Assembly (NCBI GenBank): GCA_001724855.1
Contig: MEED01000030.1
Coordinates: forward strand, 1 to 64,000
Direction: 5' to 3'
DNA length: 64,000 nucleotides
Origin: Lautropia sp. SCN 69-89
Lineage (GTDB): Bacteria; Pseudomonadota; Gammaproteobacteria; Burkholderiales; Burkholderiaceae_E
Shown here: in pieces, positions 11,965 through 21,057 of the stretch
Position numbering within the stretch: the stretch's first letter is position 1
How the letters are laid out: every line of letters begins with the position of its first letter
Position numbers and translations under genes: made by a program
Notes under the pieces: generated by a model
The model's database searches: none
What the model was told of the DNA's origin: nothing
The model's input: the letters and a program-made list of their open reading frames with translations, nothing else

Positions 11965-14069
11965 GCAGCGCCCGCGACCGGCTGCGGTGGCTGGCCGCCG
12001 CGTACGGCATCGAAGCGGGCTTTCACGACATCTGGGGGCACCGGCACGAAGCGTCCGACGCCGCGCTGCGCGCGCTGCTGGGCGAACTGGGCGTGCCGGC
12101 CGGCAGCGACGACGACGTCGACCGCGAGCTGGCCGCGACGCATCTGCGCTACTGGGGCCGCCTCGCCGAACCGGTCGTCGCGGTGCAGGCGGAATCGGCG
12201 CCGCTCGCGCTGCTTCTGAGGCTCGCGCGGCGAGGAGAAGGCGAGCGCATCGCGTGGCGGCTGCACACCGAGTCGGGCGAGACGACCGACGGCGAGGCCG
12301 AGGTCGACGCGCTCGCGCTGCGCGAGCGCAGCGAAGCGGCCGGCGTCGCGCACGAGTCGCGCACACTCGCGATGGCCATCGCGCTGCCTGCCGGCTACCA
12401 CCGGCTCGAAGTGCGCGCAGGCGATGCGACAGCCGTCGTGCTCGTCATCGCCGCGCCGTCCACCTGCTATCGGCCGGCGCTGCTCGCCGACGATGCGCGC
12501 GTCTGGGGCTGGTCGGCCCAGCTCTACGGGCTGCGCTCGACGCGCAACTGGGGCGTGGGCGACTTCGGCGACCTGCTCGAACTGATCGATCTCGCAGCGC
12601 TGCGCGGGGCGTGCGCGATCGGCCTGAATCCGCTGCACGCGCGCTTCGCGCACGATGCCGGCCGCGCCAGCCCCTACGCGCCGTCGTCGCGGCTGTGGCT
12701 CGACGCGCTGGCGCTCGACGTCGAAGCGATCGAGGACTTCGGCGAATGCGACGCGGCACGCGCGCAGGTCGACGCGCCCGCGTTCCGCGCGCGGCTCGCG
12801 GCGCTGCGCGAAGCGAGCCTGGTCGACTACGAAGGCGTCTCGCGGGCCAAGCACGAAGTGCTGCGCGAGCTGTACGCGCACTTCCGCAGCCGCCACCTGG
12901 CCCACGACACGCAGCGCGCACGCGAGTTTCGCGCGTTCCAGTCGCAGGCCGGCGATGCGTTGCGACGGCACGCGGACTTCGAGGCGGCGCAGGAGCCGGC
13001 GTGCGATGGCGCGCAGCGCGCCGAATACTACGAGTACCTGCAGTGGCAGGCCGACCTGCAGCTGGCGCGCGCCGCGGCGCGCTGCCGGGAGCGCGGCATG
13101 GCGATCGGCCTGTACCTCGACCTCGCGGTCTCGGTCGATCGCTCGGGCTCCGACGCCTGGTCGTTTCCCGGCTGCTTCGCCGCGAGCGCGAGCGTGGGCG
13201 CCCCGCCCGACGACTTCAACCTGTCGGGTCAGGACTGGGGTCTGCCGCCGCTGCTGCCGCAGGCGCTGCGCGAGCACGGCCACGAGCCGTTCGTGCTCGC
13301 GCTGCGCGCGAACATGCGCCATGCCGGCGCGTTGCGCATCGATCACGTGATGGGCCTGATGCGCCTGTACTGGGTGCCGCGGGGCGCCGGCGCGCGCGAC
13401 GGGGCCTATGTCCACTATCCCCTCGACGAGTTGCTGGCGATCGTGAAGCTCGAGAGCCACCGCAATCGCTGCATCGTCGTCGGCGAGGATCTCGGCACCG
13501 TGCCCGACGCGGTGCGCGAGGCGCTTGCAGCCGCGGGCGTGCTTTCGTACCGGCTGCTCTACTTCCAGCGCGACGCCTCGGGCGGGTTCCTGCCGCCGCA
13601 GGACTACCCGCGCGACGCGCTGGTCGCGATCGGCACGCACGACCTGCCGACGCTCGCTGGCTGGTGGCAGGGCCGCGACATCGTGCTGCGCGAAGGGCTG
13701 GGGCTGTTTCCCGACGAGGCCACGCGCGATCGGCACCGCAGCGAGCGTGCGCTCGACCGCGTGCGCCTGCTCGATGCGCTCGCGCGCGCGGGCCGGCTGC
13801 CGGCGGACGCGGACATCGAGGCGCTCGCGCAGAACCCACTGTCGGCGACGCTGGTCGAGGCGATCCACGGCTGGCTCGCCGCCTGCCCGTCGCGGCTGAT
13901 GATGGTGCAGCCCGAAGACTGGCTGGGCGTCGTCGAGCAGAACAACCTGCCGGGCACCGTCGACGAGCATCCGAACTGGCGACGCAAGCTGCCGCTCACC
14001 GTCGAGGCACTGCGCGCCGACGCCGCCGGCGCGTACCTGGCCGCGGTGCTCGCGCGCGAGCGACCCTGA
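11961..14069 (+). CDS. malQ: 4-alpha-glucanotransferase MalQ (amylomaltase)
   Basis: A 702-residue GH77 amylomaltase that moves maltodextrin units between glucan chains. Motifs are [54 protein letters not shown] (nucleophile Asp461), [13 protein letters not shown] (acid/base Glu509) and [12 protein letters not shown]. The N-terminal 150 residues form the extra beta domain seen in long, E. coli-type MalQ. The ATG overlaps the glgX stop. Together with GlgB and GlgX it remodels glycogen; no synthase, phosphorylase or ADP-glucose pyrophosphorylase gene lies in the window. Confidence 0.92.
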
Positions 14070-14091
14070 ACGCGGCCGGAACGGGCCTTCG

Positions 14092-15072
14092 TCAGGGCAC
14101 CAGCAGGATCGCGCCGGTCGTGGCGCGTGCCTCGGCCGCGCGATGCGCGGCCGGCGCCTCGTCGAGCGCGAAGCGCGCGCCGATCGTCGCGCGCACGTGC
14201 CCGGCGGCGATCGCCGCGAACACGTCCGCCGCGTTGGAACGGAAGGTCTTCACGTCGGCGTTGTGCGGGAACACCGACGGCCGCGTGAGGAACAGGCACC
14301 CCTTCTTGTTCAGCAGGTCGGGCTCGATCGCCGGCGCCGGCCCCGACGCGCCTCCGTAGACGACGACGAGCCCGAACGGCGCGGCGCAGTCGAGCGACTT
14401 CAGGAAAGTGGCGCGGCCGACCGAGTCGTAGACCACGCGCGCCTTGCGGCCGCCGGTGGCCTGCAGGAACGCCTGCGGCCAGTCGTCGCGCGAGTAGTCG
14501 ATCGCGGCGTCGCAGCCGGCCGCGCGCGCGATCTCGCACTTGGCCGGCGAGCCGGCCGTGCCCACCACGTACGCGCCGAGCGCCCTGGCCCAGCGCGCCA
14601 GGATCTGGCCGACGCCTCCGGCAGCAGCGTGCACCAGCAGCACGTCGCCAGGCTGGACCGCATGGGTCTTCTTCAACAGGTACTGCGCGGTCATCGCCTT
14701 GAAGAACACTGCCGCGGCATCCTCGTCGGACACCGCAGCCGGCAGCGCCACCAGTCGCTCGGCCGCCACGTTGCGGCGATCGGCGTAGGCGCCCACGCCG
14801 GCGTTCATGTAGACCACCCGATCGCCCGGACGCAGGTCGCTCACCCCGGCACCGACCGCCTCCACCACGCCGGCGGCCTCGTGGCCGAGCCCGGTGGGCA
14901 GCGGCAACGGGTAGACGCCGCTGCGCTGGTAGACGTCGATGAAGTTGAAACCGATCGCCGTCTGGCGCACGCAGGCCTCGCCGGGGCCCGGCTCGGGCAG
15001 GTCGACCGCTTCGATCCGCATCACCTCGGGCGAGCCGAATTCGCGGATCCGCACGGCGCGGGACAGGGTCAT
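14092..15072 (-). CDS. NADPH:quinone reductase-like zinc-independent alcohol dehydrogenase (Qor family)
   Basis: A 326-residue medium-chain dehydrogenase/reductase of the quinone oxidoreductase branch. The N-terminal GroES-like domain has FNFIDVYQRSGVYPLPLPTG. The nucleotide-binding motif is VHAAAGGVGQILARWARAL, and RVVYDSVGRATF follows. The zinc ligands of alcohol dehydrogenases are missing, as expected in this branch. It probably reduces quinones or enones with NADPH. It stands alone, convergent with malQ, with 22 bp between the stops. Confidence 0.85.
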   Translation of the reverse strand: MTLSRAVRIREFGSPEVMRIEAVDLPEPGPGEACVRQTAIGFNFIDVYQRSGVYPLPLPTGLGHEAAGVVEAVGAGVSDLRPGDRVVYMNAGVGAYADRRNVAAERLVALPAAVSDEDAAAVFFKAMTAQYLLKKTHAVQPGDVLLVHAAAGGVGQILARWARALGAYVVGTAGSPAKCEIARAAGCDAAIDYSRDDWPQAFLQATGGRKARVVYDSVGRATFLKSLDCAAPFGLVVVYGGASGPAPAIEPDLLNKKGCLFLTRPSVFPHNADVKTFRSNAADVFAAIAAGHVRATIGARFALDEAPAAHRAAEARATTGAILLVP

Positions 15073-15119
15073 CGCTGGTTCCTCGGAGGGAGTCGGGCCA
15101 TGATGATCGCACGCCCGGC

Positions 15120-15147
15120 GGAATAACCGGCGCCGGTCGCGCGTTTA
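15120..15147 (+). promoter_or_regulatory. Candidate ECF-sigma promoter
   Basis: GGAATAACC begins at 15120 and CGTTTA lies at 15142-15147. This leaves a 16-bp spacer after GGAATA, the usual geometry for ECF sigma promoters (a GGAA-type -35 and a CGT-type -10). The start of transcription would fall near 15154, about 40 bp before the lipoprotein gene that leads the sigma/anti-sigma unit. Autoregulation is inferred. Confidence 0.45.
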
Positions 15148-15193
15148 CCGTCAGAGGGCCGGCATCGGGCGGGCCCGTTTGCCGGAGATGACC

Positions 15194-15586
15194 ATGATCA
15201 GGCTGGTGGCGGCCGCGGCGACCGCGGCGTTTCTCGCAGGTTGCAGCACGATGGAATCGATGTACGGGAGCGTTGCGCATCCGGCGCCCGCAAGAACGTA
15301 CGACGGCGCGCTGGTCGGCGCGAACGACATGACGCTGTACACCTTCGATCGCGACCCGGCGGGTGCGGGCCGCAGCGCCTGCAACGGCCCCTGCGCGACG
15401 AACTGGCCGCCGTTGCTGGCCGACGGTGGCTCGGCGAGCGGCGACTGGACGATCGTCCGGCGCGACGACGGTCGTTCGCAGTGGGCCTACAAGGGCAAGC
15501 CGCTGTACTACTGGGCGAAGGACCGCAAGCCCGGCGATCGCACCGGCGACGGGGTCAACGGTGCGTGGCGTGTCGCCCGCCCATGA
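15194..15586 (+). CDS. Small lipoprotein of the COG4315 family
   Basis: A lipoprotein of about 130 residues. The signal sequence ends in LAGC. The body contains two degenerate copies of a short repeat: DMTLYTFDRDPAG with CNGPCATNWPPL, and KGKPLYYWAKDRKPGD. The first copy fits the Yx(F/W/Y)xxD motif of the COG4315 family, whose function is unknown. The ATG at 15194 has GGAG at a good distance; upstream ATGs do not. It is the first gene of an ECF sigma operon and overlaps the sigma gene, so it is likely a product of the envelope or redox stress response that sigma factor controls. Confidence 0.75.
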   Translation: MIRLVAAAATAAFLAGCSTMESMYGSVAHPAPARTYDGALVGANDMTLYTFDRDPAGAGRSACNGPCATNWPPLLADGGSASGDWTIVRRDDGRSQWAYKGKPLYYWAKDRKPGDRTGDGVNGAWRVARP

Positions 15587-16103
15587 CGCGCTGGTCGCGC
15601 TGATTCCGCGGCTGCGCCGCTACGCGCGGATGTTGTGCGCGGACGCGGCCGCAGCCGACGACCTCGTGCAGGACACGCTCGAGCGTGCCTGCACGCGCCT
15701 GGCGCAGTGGCGGCCCGGATCGGACCTGGCCGCCTGGGCTTTCACGATCATGCACAACCTGTTCGTGAGCGAGACGCGCCGACCGCGTTACCGGCTCGAA
15801 ACGGCGCAGGAACTCGCGGCCGAAGCCGGCGAAGGCACGGACGCCGCGCCCGATCCGGCCGCCGGCTGGGCCGACGCGCTCGACCTCGAGCGGGCGCTGC
15901 GCGCGTTGCCGCAGGCGCAGCGACAGGTATTGCTGCTGGTGGCCTTCGAAGACATGTCGTACGAGCAGGTGGCAGCGGTAGTGGACGTGCCGACCGGCAC
16001 CGTGATGTCGCGGCTGTCGCGCGCGCGCGCAAGGCTGCGCGAACTGCTCGAACCCGCCGGCGATTCCCGGCCGGCGGGGCCCCGGCTCAGGCTGATGAAA
16101 TGA
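15561..16103 (+). CDS. ECF-type RNA polymerase sigma-70 factor
   Basis: A sigma factor of about 180 residues with only regions 2 and 4. Region 2 is seen as LCADAAAADDLVQDTLERAC and AWAFTIMHNLFVSETRR. Region 4 is seen as ALPQAQRQVLLLVAFEDM and the helix-turn-helix SYEQVAAVVDVPTGTVMSRL. Translation would begin at GTG 15561 or 15570, inside the end of the lipoprotein gene. The anti-sigma gene starts 15 bp after its stop. The regulon is unknown; the most likely target is the operon's own promoter at 15120. Confidence 0.88.
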   Translation: MRGVSPAHDALVALIPRLRRYARMLCADAAAADDLVQDTLERACTRLAQWRPGSDLAAWAFTIMHNLFVSETRRPRYRLETAQELAAEAGEGTDAAPDPAAGWADALDLERALRALPQAQRQVLLLVAFEDMSYEQVAAVVDVPTGTVMSRLSRARARLRELLEPAGDSRPAGPRLRLMK

Positions 16104-16118
16104 CGATGCCCCGAAACG

Positions 16119-16955
16119 ATGACTGACGACGATCCGAACGACCTGCATGCCTGGGCCGACGGTCGGCTCGAGGGTAAGCGGCTGCGCCGCTTCGAGACGC
16201 GGCTCGACGCCGACGCGGCGTTGCGCGCGCAGGCGCAGGCCTGGCGGCGGCAGGCGCAGGCGCTGAAGGCCCTGGGCCGCGACACGCTCGAAGAACCCGT
16301 GCCGCAACGCCTGGTCGATGCGGCGCTCGGCGCGACACCCGACTCGTCGTCGACTCCCGACGGTGTCCGACCCGCCCGCGCCTGGCGCGCCGGCGATCCG
16401 CGCCTGTGGCTGGCTGCCGCAGCCCTGGCAGCACTCGCCTGGTCGCTCGGATGGCTGTCGCACGCGAAGTTCGCCTCGCCCGCGACGCAGTTCGCGCACG
16501 CCGGCGCGCCCGGTTTCGTTCGCGACGCGCTCGCCGCACACGTCGTCTATACGCCCGAGGTGCGCCATCCGGTCGAAGTGGCCGCCGCCCAGCACGATCA
16601 CCTGGTGCAGTGGCTGTCGAAGCGGCTCGGCGCACCGCTCACGGTGCCGTCGCTCGAGGCGCGCGGCTGGTCGCTGGTCGGTGGCCGGCTGCTCCCCGGG
16701 TCCGACGGCGCGCGTGCGCAGTTCATGTACCAGGACGCTAGCGGTGCCAGGCTGACGCTCTACGTCGCCGACGCCGGCCCGAAAGCAACCGACACCGCGT
16801 TCCGGTTCGACGGCGACGGCCGGGTCGGCGCGTTCTACTGGGTCGACGGGCGATTCGGCTACGCGCTGTCGGCGCAGCTCGACCGGGTCTCGCTGCTCGC
16901 CCTCGCCGAGGAGGTCTACCGGCAGCTCGCGCGCGCATCGCCGGCTCCGGGCTGA
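16119..16955 (+). CDS. Membrane anti-sigma factor
   Basis: A 278-residue protein with the anti-sigma plan. The short cytoplasmic N-terminal domain (DDPNDLHAWADGRLEGKRLR through about residue 75) has the DLHAWADG-like start common in proteobacterial anti-sigma proteins and no zinc-binding HxxxCxxC. One transmembrane helix lies at about residues 97-116 (LWLAAAALAALAWSLGW). The periplasmic C-terminal domain is about 160 residues. It should hold the upstream ECF factor inactive until an envelope signal arrives. Pairing is inferred from position; the signal is not known. Confidence 0.82.
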   Translation: MTDDDPNDLHAWADGRLEGKRLRRFETRLDADAALRAQAQAWRRQAQALKALGRDTLEEPVPQRLVDAALGATPDSSSTPDGVRPARAWRAGDPRLWLAAAALAALAWSLGWLSHAKFASPATQFAHAGAPGFVRDALAAHVVYTPEVRHPVEVAAAQHDHLVQWLSKRLGAPLTVPSLEARGWSLVGGRLLPGSDGARAQFMYQDASGARLTLYVADAGPKATDTAFRFDGDGRVGAFYWVDGRFGYALSAQLDRVSLLALAEEVYRQLARASPAPG

Positions 16956-17011
16956 GCGACAATGCGGGCTGCGCGGGCCGCGCCGGCCTCGCGCTCCAGC
17001 AGGAGCCCCGC

Positions 17012-18643
17012 TTGTCCGACGACGCGCCGTCCAGCCAACACGAGCCCGAAGGGCCGGCCCTGCCGGCCGCGACCTTCGCGCCGCTGGCGGATCCGGTCTT
17101 CCGGATGCTCTGGGTGGTCTGGTTCACCGCCAACGTCTGCATGGCGATGAACGACGTCGCGGCCGCCTGGCTGATGAGCACGCTCACCACCTCGCCGGTG
17201 ATGGTCGCGCTGGTGCAGACCGCCGCGACCATGCCGGTGTTCCTGCTCGGGCTGCCCAGCGGCGCACTCGCCGACATCCTCGACCGGCGGCGCTATTTCG
17301 TCGTCACCCAGTTCTGGGTGGCGGTCACCGCGCTGCTGCTGTGCCTGGCGATCCTCACCGACGCGATCAACCCCACGCTGTTGCTGGTGCTGGTGTTCCT
17401 CAACGGCATCGGGCTGGCGATGCGCTGGCCGGTGTACTCGGCGATCGTCCCCGGACTCGTGCCGCGCATCCAGCTGCCGGCCGCGCTGGCGCTGAACGGA
17501 CTGGCGATGAACGCTTCGCGGATCATCGGCCCGGTCGTCGCGGGGGCGCTGATCGCCGGCGCCGGCACCGAATGGGTGTTCATCGTGAACGTCGTGCTGT
17601 CGGTGACGGCCGGATTCCTGATCCTGCGCTGGAAGACGGTCGAGGAGCCGAGCGCGCTGCCCGGCGAACGCTTCCTGGGCGCGATGCGGGTCGGCGTGCA
17701 GTACGTGCGGCAGTCGGCGCCGATGCGCGCGGTGCTGGTGCGCGTGCTGACCTTCTTCGGCCAGTCGACCGCGCTGATTGCGCTGCTGCCGCTGGTGGCA
17801 CGCGGCATGCAAGGCGGGTCGGCCGGCACCTACACGCTGTTGTTCGCCTCGCTCGGCTTCGGCGCGATCCTGTCGGTGTTCATGCTGCCGCACATGCGTC
17901 ATCGGCACAGTCGCGACCAGCTGATCCGCGACGGATCGGTGGTGCAGGCGGTTGCGATGGTCGCGGCGGGCTTTGCGCCGAACGTCTACGTCGCGGTGCC
18001 GGTGATGGTCGTCGCCGGCATGGCCTGGCTCACGACGGCCAACTCGATTTCGGTGGCCGCGCAGCTCGCGCTGCCCAACTGGGTGCGCGCACGCGGCATG
18101 TCGACTTTCCAGGTCGCGCTGATGGGCGGCGCCGGCGCGGGAGCGGCGCTGTGGGGCCAGGTCGCGGCGCTGACCAGCGTACGCGCAAGCCTCGCGATCG
18201 CGGCCGTCACCGGCGTGGCCGCGCTGTGGCTGACCCGGCACTACCGGGTCGAAGGCGGCGCCGACGACGACCTCACGCCCTCGCAGGAATGGAAGGCACC
18301 GGTCACCGCGCTCCCGGTCGACCCCGACGCGGGGCCGGTCATGACGACGATCGAATACCGGATCGATCCGGCGCGCGCCGCCGAGTTCCGCGAGGTGATG
18401 CGCGAGAGCCGCAGCAGCCGGCTGCGCCAGGGAGCGCTGTCGTGGGAGCTGTTCCGCGACACGAAGGACCCGGGGCGCTTCCTGGAGTACTTCGTCGACG
18501 AATCGTGGGTCGAGCACCTGCGCCGCTTCGATCGCGTCACCGCCGCCGACGTGGCGCTGCGTGCGCGCCGTCTGTCGTTCCACCTCGGCGAGCAGCCGCC
18601 GGTCATCACCCGTTGCATCGCCGAATCGGTGCAGCACCGATGA
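17012..18643 (+). CDS. MFS transporter, MFS_3 family, with C-terminal ferredoxin-like domain
   Basis: A 543-residue major facilitator protein. Residues 25-410 hold about 12 helices, with the loop SGALADILDRRRYFVVTQ typical of the A-motif. The last 110 residues (from about TTIEYRIDPARAAEFREVM) look like an antibiotic-biosynthesis-monooxygenase-type ferredoxin fold, an arrangement seen in enterobactin-exporter-like MFS_3 proteins. Translation appears to start at TTG 17012 with AGGAG ten bases before. It follows the anti-sigma gene by 56 bp and may be read from the same promoter. Efflux of a small molecule is likely; the substrate is not known. Confidence 0.82.
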   Translation: MSDDAPSSQHEPEGPALPAATFAPLADPVFRMLWVVWFTANVCMAMNDVAAAWLMSTLTTSPVMVALVQTAATMPVFLLGLPSGALADILDRRRYFVVTQFWVAVTALLLCLAILTDAINPTLLLVLVFLNGIGLAMRWPVYSAIVPGLVPRIQLPAALALNGLAMNASRIIGPVVAGALIAGAGTEWVFIVNVVLSVTAGFLILRWKTVEEPSALPGERFLGAMRVGVQYVRQSAPMRAVLVRVLTFFGQSTALIALLPLVARGMQGGSAGTYTLLFASLGFGAILSVFMLPHMRHRHSRDQLIRDGSVVQAVAMVAAGFAPNVYVAVPVMVVAGMAWLTTANSISVAAQLALPNWVRARGMSTFQVALMGGAGAGAALWGQVAALTSVRASLAIAAVTGVAALWLTRHYRVEGGADDDLTPSQEWKAPVTALPVDPDAGPVMTTIEYRIDPARAAEFREVMRESRSSRLRQGALSWELFRDTKDPGRFLEYFVDESWVEHLRRFDRVTAADVALRARRLSFHLGEQPPVITRCIAESVQHR

Positions 18644-19140
18644 GCCCTTCCGCTCGAGCCGGCTCAGCGAGGGCGCGCGCTCCGGTCGCTAGAATCCCTT
18701 TCGTGCCCGCCTACTGCCCCCGTCCGTTCGCCGCCTGGATCGCCTGCCTGGCCATCCTGACGGGTGCGCTCGGGCCGTCGATCGGTCACGCGGTCGCGGC
18801 CGTTCGCGGATTGCCAATCCTGGTGGCCGAACTCTGTTCGGCGAACCGTCATGGACGCGTGGTGATCTGGGCGCCGACCGTTGCCGACACCGACGCCCCG
18901 GTCCGATCCGACGGCTCGGCTCGGTCCGACGGCCCGGTCCAGCGCAGCGGCGCCGTCGGCGCGCACTGCCCGGCGTGCCTCGGTTCGGCCGATCCCTGGG
19001 GGCCGCCCCCGGCAACGGCGGCGTCGTTCCCGGTGGCCGCAAGCCCGCAGCGACTGCTGCCGGCGCTCGCCGCGGCTCCCGCAGCCGCTTCGCCGCCGTG
19101 GACGCCGGCGAACCCGCGAGCGCCGCCCGCCGGCGCCTGA
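18640..19140 (+). CDS. DUF2946-like exported protein
   Basis: A protein of up to 166 residues with a hydrophobic export segment (FAAWIACLAILTGALGPSI) and a later HCPACL motif, followed by a Pro/Ala-rich tail. This plan matches DUF2946 proteins, commonly encoded next to PCuAC copper chaperones, as here. The ATG at 18640 overlaps the MFS stop; a GTG at 18703 would give a more usual short N-terminus. Residues 86-105 are a Ser/Asp repeat-like linker. A role in copper delivery to cytochrome oxidase is suggested by context only. Confidence 0.6.
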   Translation: MSPSARAGSARARAPVARIPFVPAYCPRPFAAWIACLAILTGALGPSIGHAVAAVRGLPILVAELCSANRHGRVVIWAPTVADTDAPVRSDGSARSDGPVQRSGAVGAHCPACLGSADPWGPPPATAASFPVAASPQRLLPALAAAPAAASPPWTPANPRAPPAGA

Positions 19141-19236
19141 TATCCGCCTGCTCCCGAGACCCCGACCTTTCCGGGTACGCGCCGTCGTTGGTGTGCACCC
19201 CGCTACCCGCGCCCCATGCGCGGAAGGAACCCGAAC

Positions 19237-19689
19237 ATGAAACGCTTGCTCACTGCCTCGATCCTCTATCTCTCGCTCGCCGGCGCCGCGTTCGCGCAGG
19301 TGGCGGTGACCGATCCCTGGGTGCGCGCCACCGTCGCCTCGCAGAAGACGAGCGGTGCATTCATGACGCTGACCGCGCCGCGCGACACGCGCCTGGTCGC
19401 AGTCAGTTCGCCGGTGGCCGGCGTGGCAGAGATCCATGAGATGGCGATGCGCGACAACGTGATGCGGATGCGCGCGATCGACGCACTGGCCCTGCCGGCC
19501 GGCAAGGCCATCAAGCTCGAGCCGGGCGGCTACCACGTGATGCTGATGCAGCTGAAAGGCCCGCTGAAGGCTGGCGACACCGTGCCGCTCGAACTCGTTT
19601 TCGAAGGCGCCGACAAGGCCCGCGAGACCATGCAGGTCCAGGCGCCGGTGCGTGCGCTTACTTCCGGGCACGGCTCGATGAAGCACTGA
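19237..19689 (+). CDS. Periplasmic copper chaperone PCuAC
   Basis: A 150-residue exported protein with signal peptide MKRLLTASILYLSLAGAAFA. The copper-binding pattern H(M)X10MX21HXM is intact: His67, Met78, His100 and Met102 (AEIHEMAMRD ... GGYHVMLM). PCuAC proteins deliver Cu(I) to the CuA site of cytochrome c oxidase or to Sco proteins. The ATG has GGAAGGA upstream. It follows the DUF2946-like gene by about 100 bp and is close to nnrS, copA and copZ. Confidence 0.92.
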   Translation: MKRLLTASILYLSLAGAAFAQVAVTDPWVRATVASQKTSGAFMTLTAPRDTRLVAVSSPVAGVAEIHEMAMRDNVMRMRAIDALALPAGKAIKLEPGGYHVMLMQLKGPLKAGDTVPLELVFEGADKARETMQVQAPVRALTSGHGSMKH

Positions 19690-19743
19690 CGCGCTCGCCC
19701 GCCGCCGCTCGCGCCCGACTTGTGCGCGTTGCGGCGGCCCTTT

Positions 19744-19766
19744 AAGATGTATTTCGTTTAAATCTT
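19744..19766 (+). promoter_or_regulatory. NsrR-like binding site upstream of nnrS
   Basis: The left half AAGATGTATTT matches the NsrR consensus half-site exactly. After a 1-bp centre the right half GTTTAAATCTT matches it at 7 of 11 inverted positions. The site ends 14 bp before the nnrS ATG, so repressor binding would block initiation. NsrR is an iron-sulfur nitric-oxide sensor that often controls nnrS. The nsrR gene is not in the window. Confidence 0.6.
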
Positions 19767-19780
19767 AGAGTCCGATCCAC

Positions 19781-21004
19781 ATGAAGCCCGTCCCCGTCCG
19801 CACCGTGCTCGTGCCGCTGCTCGAGCCGCAGGGCGCATCGCCAGCCTCCGCGCCGCGCGGCATTCCGCTGTTCCGGCTCGGCTTCCGGCCGTTCTACCTG
19901 CTGGCTGCATTGTTCGCGGCGCTGTCGGTGCCGCTGTGGATCGCGCAGTTCGCCGGCGTGCTGCCGGCGCCGTCCTCGTACCCGGCGATGCTCTGGCATG
20001 CGCACGAGATGAGCTACGGCTTCGTGCTGGCGGTGATCGTCGGCTTCCTGCTCACCGCGGCCCGCGTCTGGACCGGCCTGCCCACGCCGTCCGGCAACCA
20101 TCTGGCCGGGCTGGCGCTGCTATGGATCGCAGCGCGCGCGTTCAACTACTTCGGGCCCACGCCTGCGGCAATGCTCGCCGACGCGGCCTTCCTGATCCTG
20201 CCGATGATCGCGCTCGGCATGGTGCTGGTGAAGGCGCGCAGCTATCGCAACCTGTTCGTGCTGGCCGTGCTCACCGCGTTCCTGCTCGCCAACACGCTGT
20301 TCCACCTCGCGGTCGCCGGACGCGTCCCGTTCGCGCCGATCAACGCGGTGCACTTCTTCGTGTTCACCGTGATCGTGCTGATCACCGTGATCGGCGGGCG
20401 CGTGATCCCCTCGTTCACCGCGAACGCGCTGCGCGGCGTGCGGCAGTTCCGCAATCGCTGGCTCGACGCGCTGTCGCTGGCGGCCACCGCAGTCGCGCTG
20501 CTGATGGTCCTGCTCGGGGCCGCGATGGTGCCCACGGTGACGGCCTGCCTCGTGGCGGCCGCGCTGCAGGCCGTCCGCCTCGGCGGATGGAATCCCTGGG
20601 CCGCACGGCAACAGGCGCTGCTGTGGATCCTGCACGTCTCCTACGCCTGGGTGCCGATCGGCCTCGTGCTGCTCGCCTGCGGCGTGGCCGGCAAGCTGCC
20701 GATGTCGGCGGGCGTTCATGCGCTGACGCTCGGCGCGATCGGCGGGCTGATCATCGGCATGATCACGCGCACCGCGCTCGGCCACACGGCGCGGCCGCTG
20801 AAGGCGGGGCGGATCGAAGTGGCGGCCTACCTGCTGGTGCAGGCGGCCGTGCTGGTCAGGCTGGCGCCGATCCTGCTCGATGGCCTGCCGTACCTGCCCT
20901 GGACCACGGTGGCGGCTACCGCCTGGAGCCTGGCGTTCACGCTCTACTTCGTGAAATACGCGCCGATGCTGACCGCGCCGCGGCTCGACGGCCGCGACGG
21001 CTGA
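19781..21004 (+). CDS. nnrS: NnrS family haem-copper membrane protein
   Basis: A 407-residue polytopic protein of the NnrS family, linked to tolerance of nitric oxide. The family hallmarks FRLGFRPFYLLAALFAALSV, AMLWHAHEMSYGFVLAVIVG, FLLTAARVWTGLPTP and GGRVIPSFTANALRG are all present, with about 12 hydrophobic segments. Conserved histidines in the WHAHE block are the likely haem or metal ligands. The NsrR-like box directly upstream supports nitric-oxide-responsive expression. No nitrite or nitric oxide reductase genes lie in the window. Confidence 0.92.
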   Translation: MKPVPVRTVLVPLLEPQGASPASAPRGIPLFRLGFRPFYLLAALFAALSVPLWIAQFAGVLPAPSSYPAMLWHAHEMSYGFVLAVIVGFLLTAARVWTGLPTPSGNHLAGLALLWIAARAFNYFGPTPAAMLADAAFLILPMIALGMVLVKARSYRNLFVLAVLTAFLLANTLFHLAVAGRVPFAPINAVHFFVFTVIVLITVIGGRVIPSFTANALRGVRQFRNRWLDALSLAATAVALLMVLLGAAMVPTVTACLVAAALQAVRLGGWNPWAARQQALLWILHVSYAWVPIGLVLLACGVAGKLPMSAGVHALTLGAIGGLIIGMITRTALGHTARPLKAGRIEVAAYLLVQAAVLVRLAPILLDGLPYLPWTTVAATAWSLAFTLYFVKYAPMLTAPRLDGRDG

Positions 21005-21057
21005 GCGAGCCGGTCAACCGTTGGATTCCGGCGGCGCAGCGCGCCGCCGGTGGTGCT

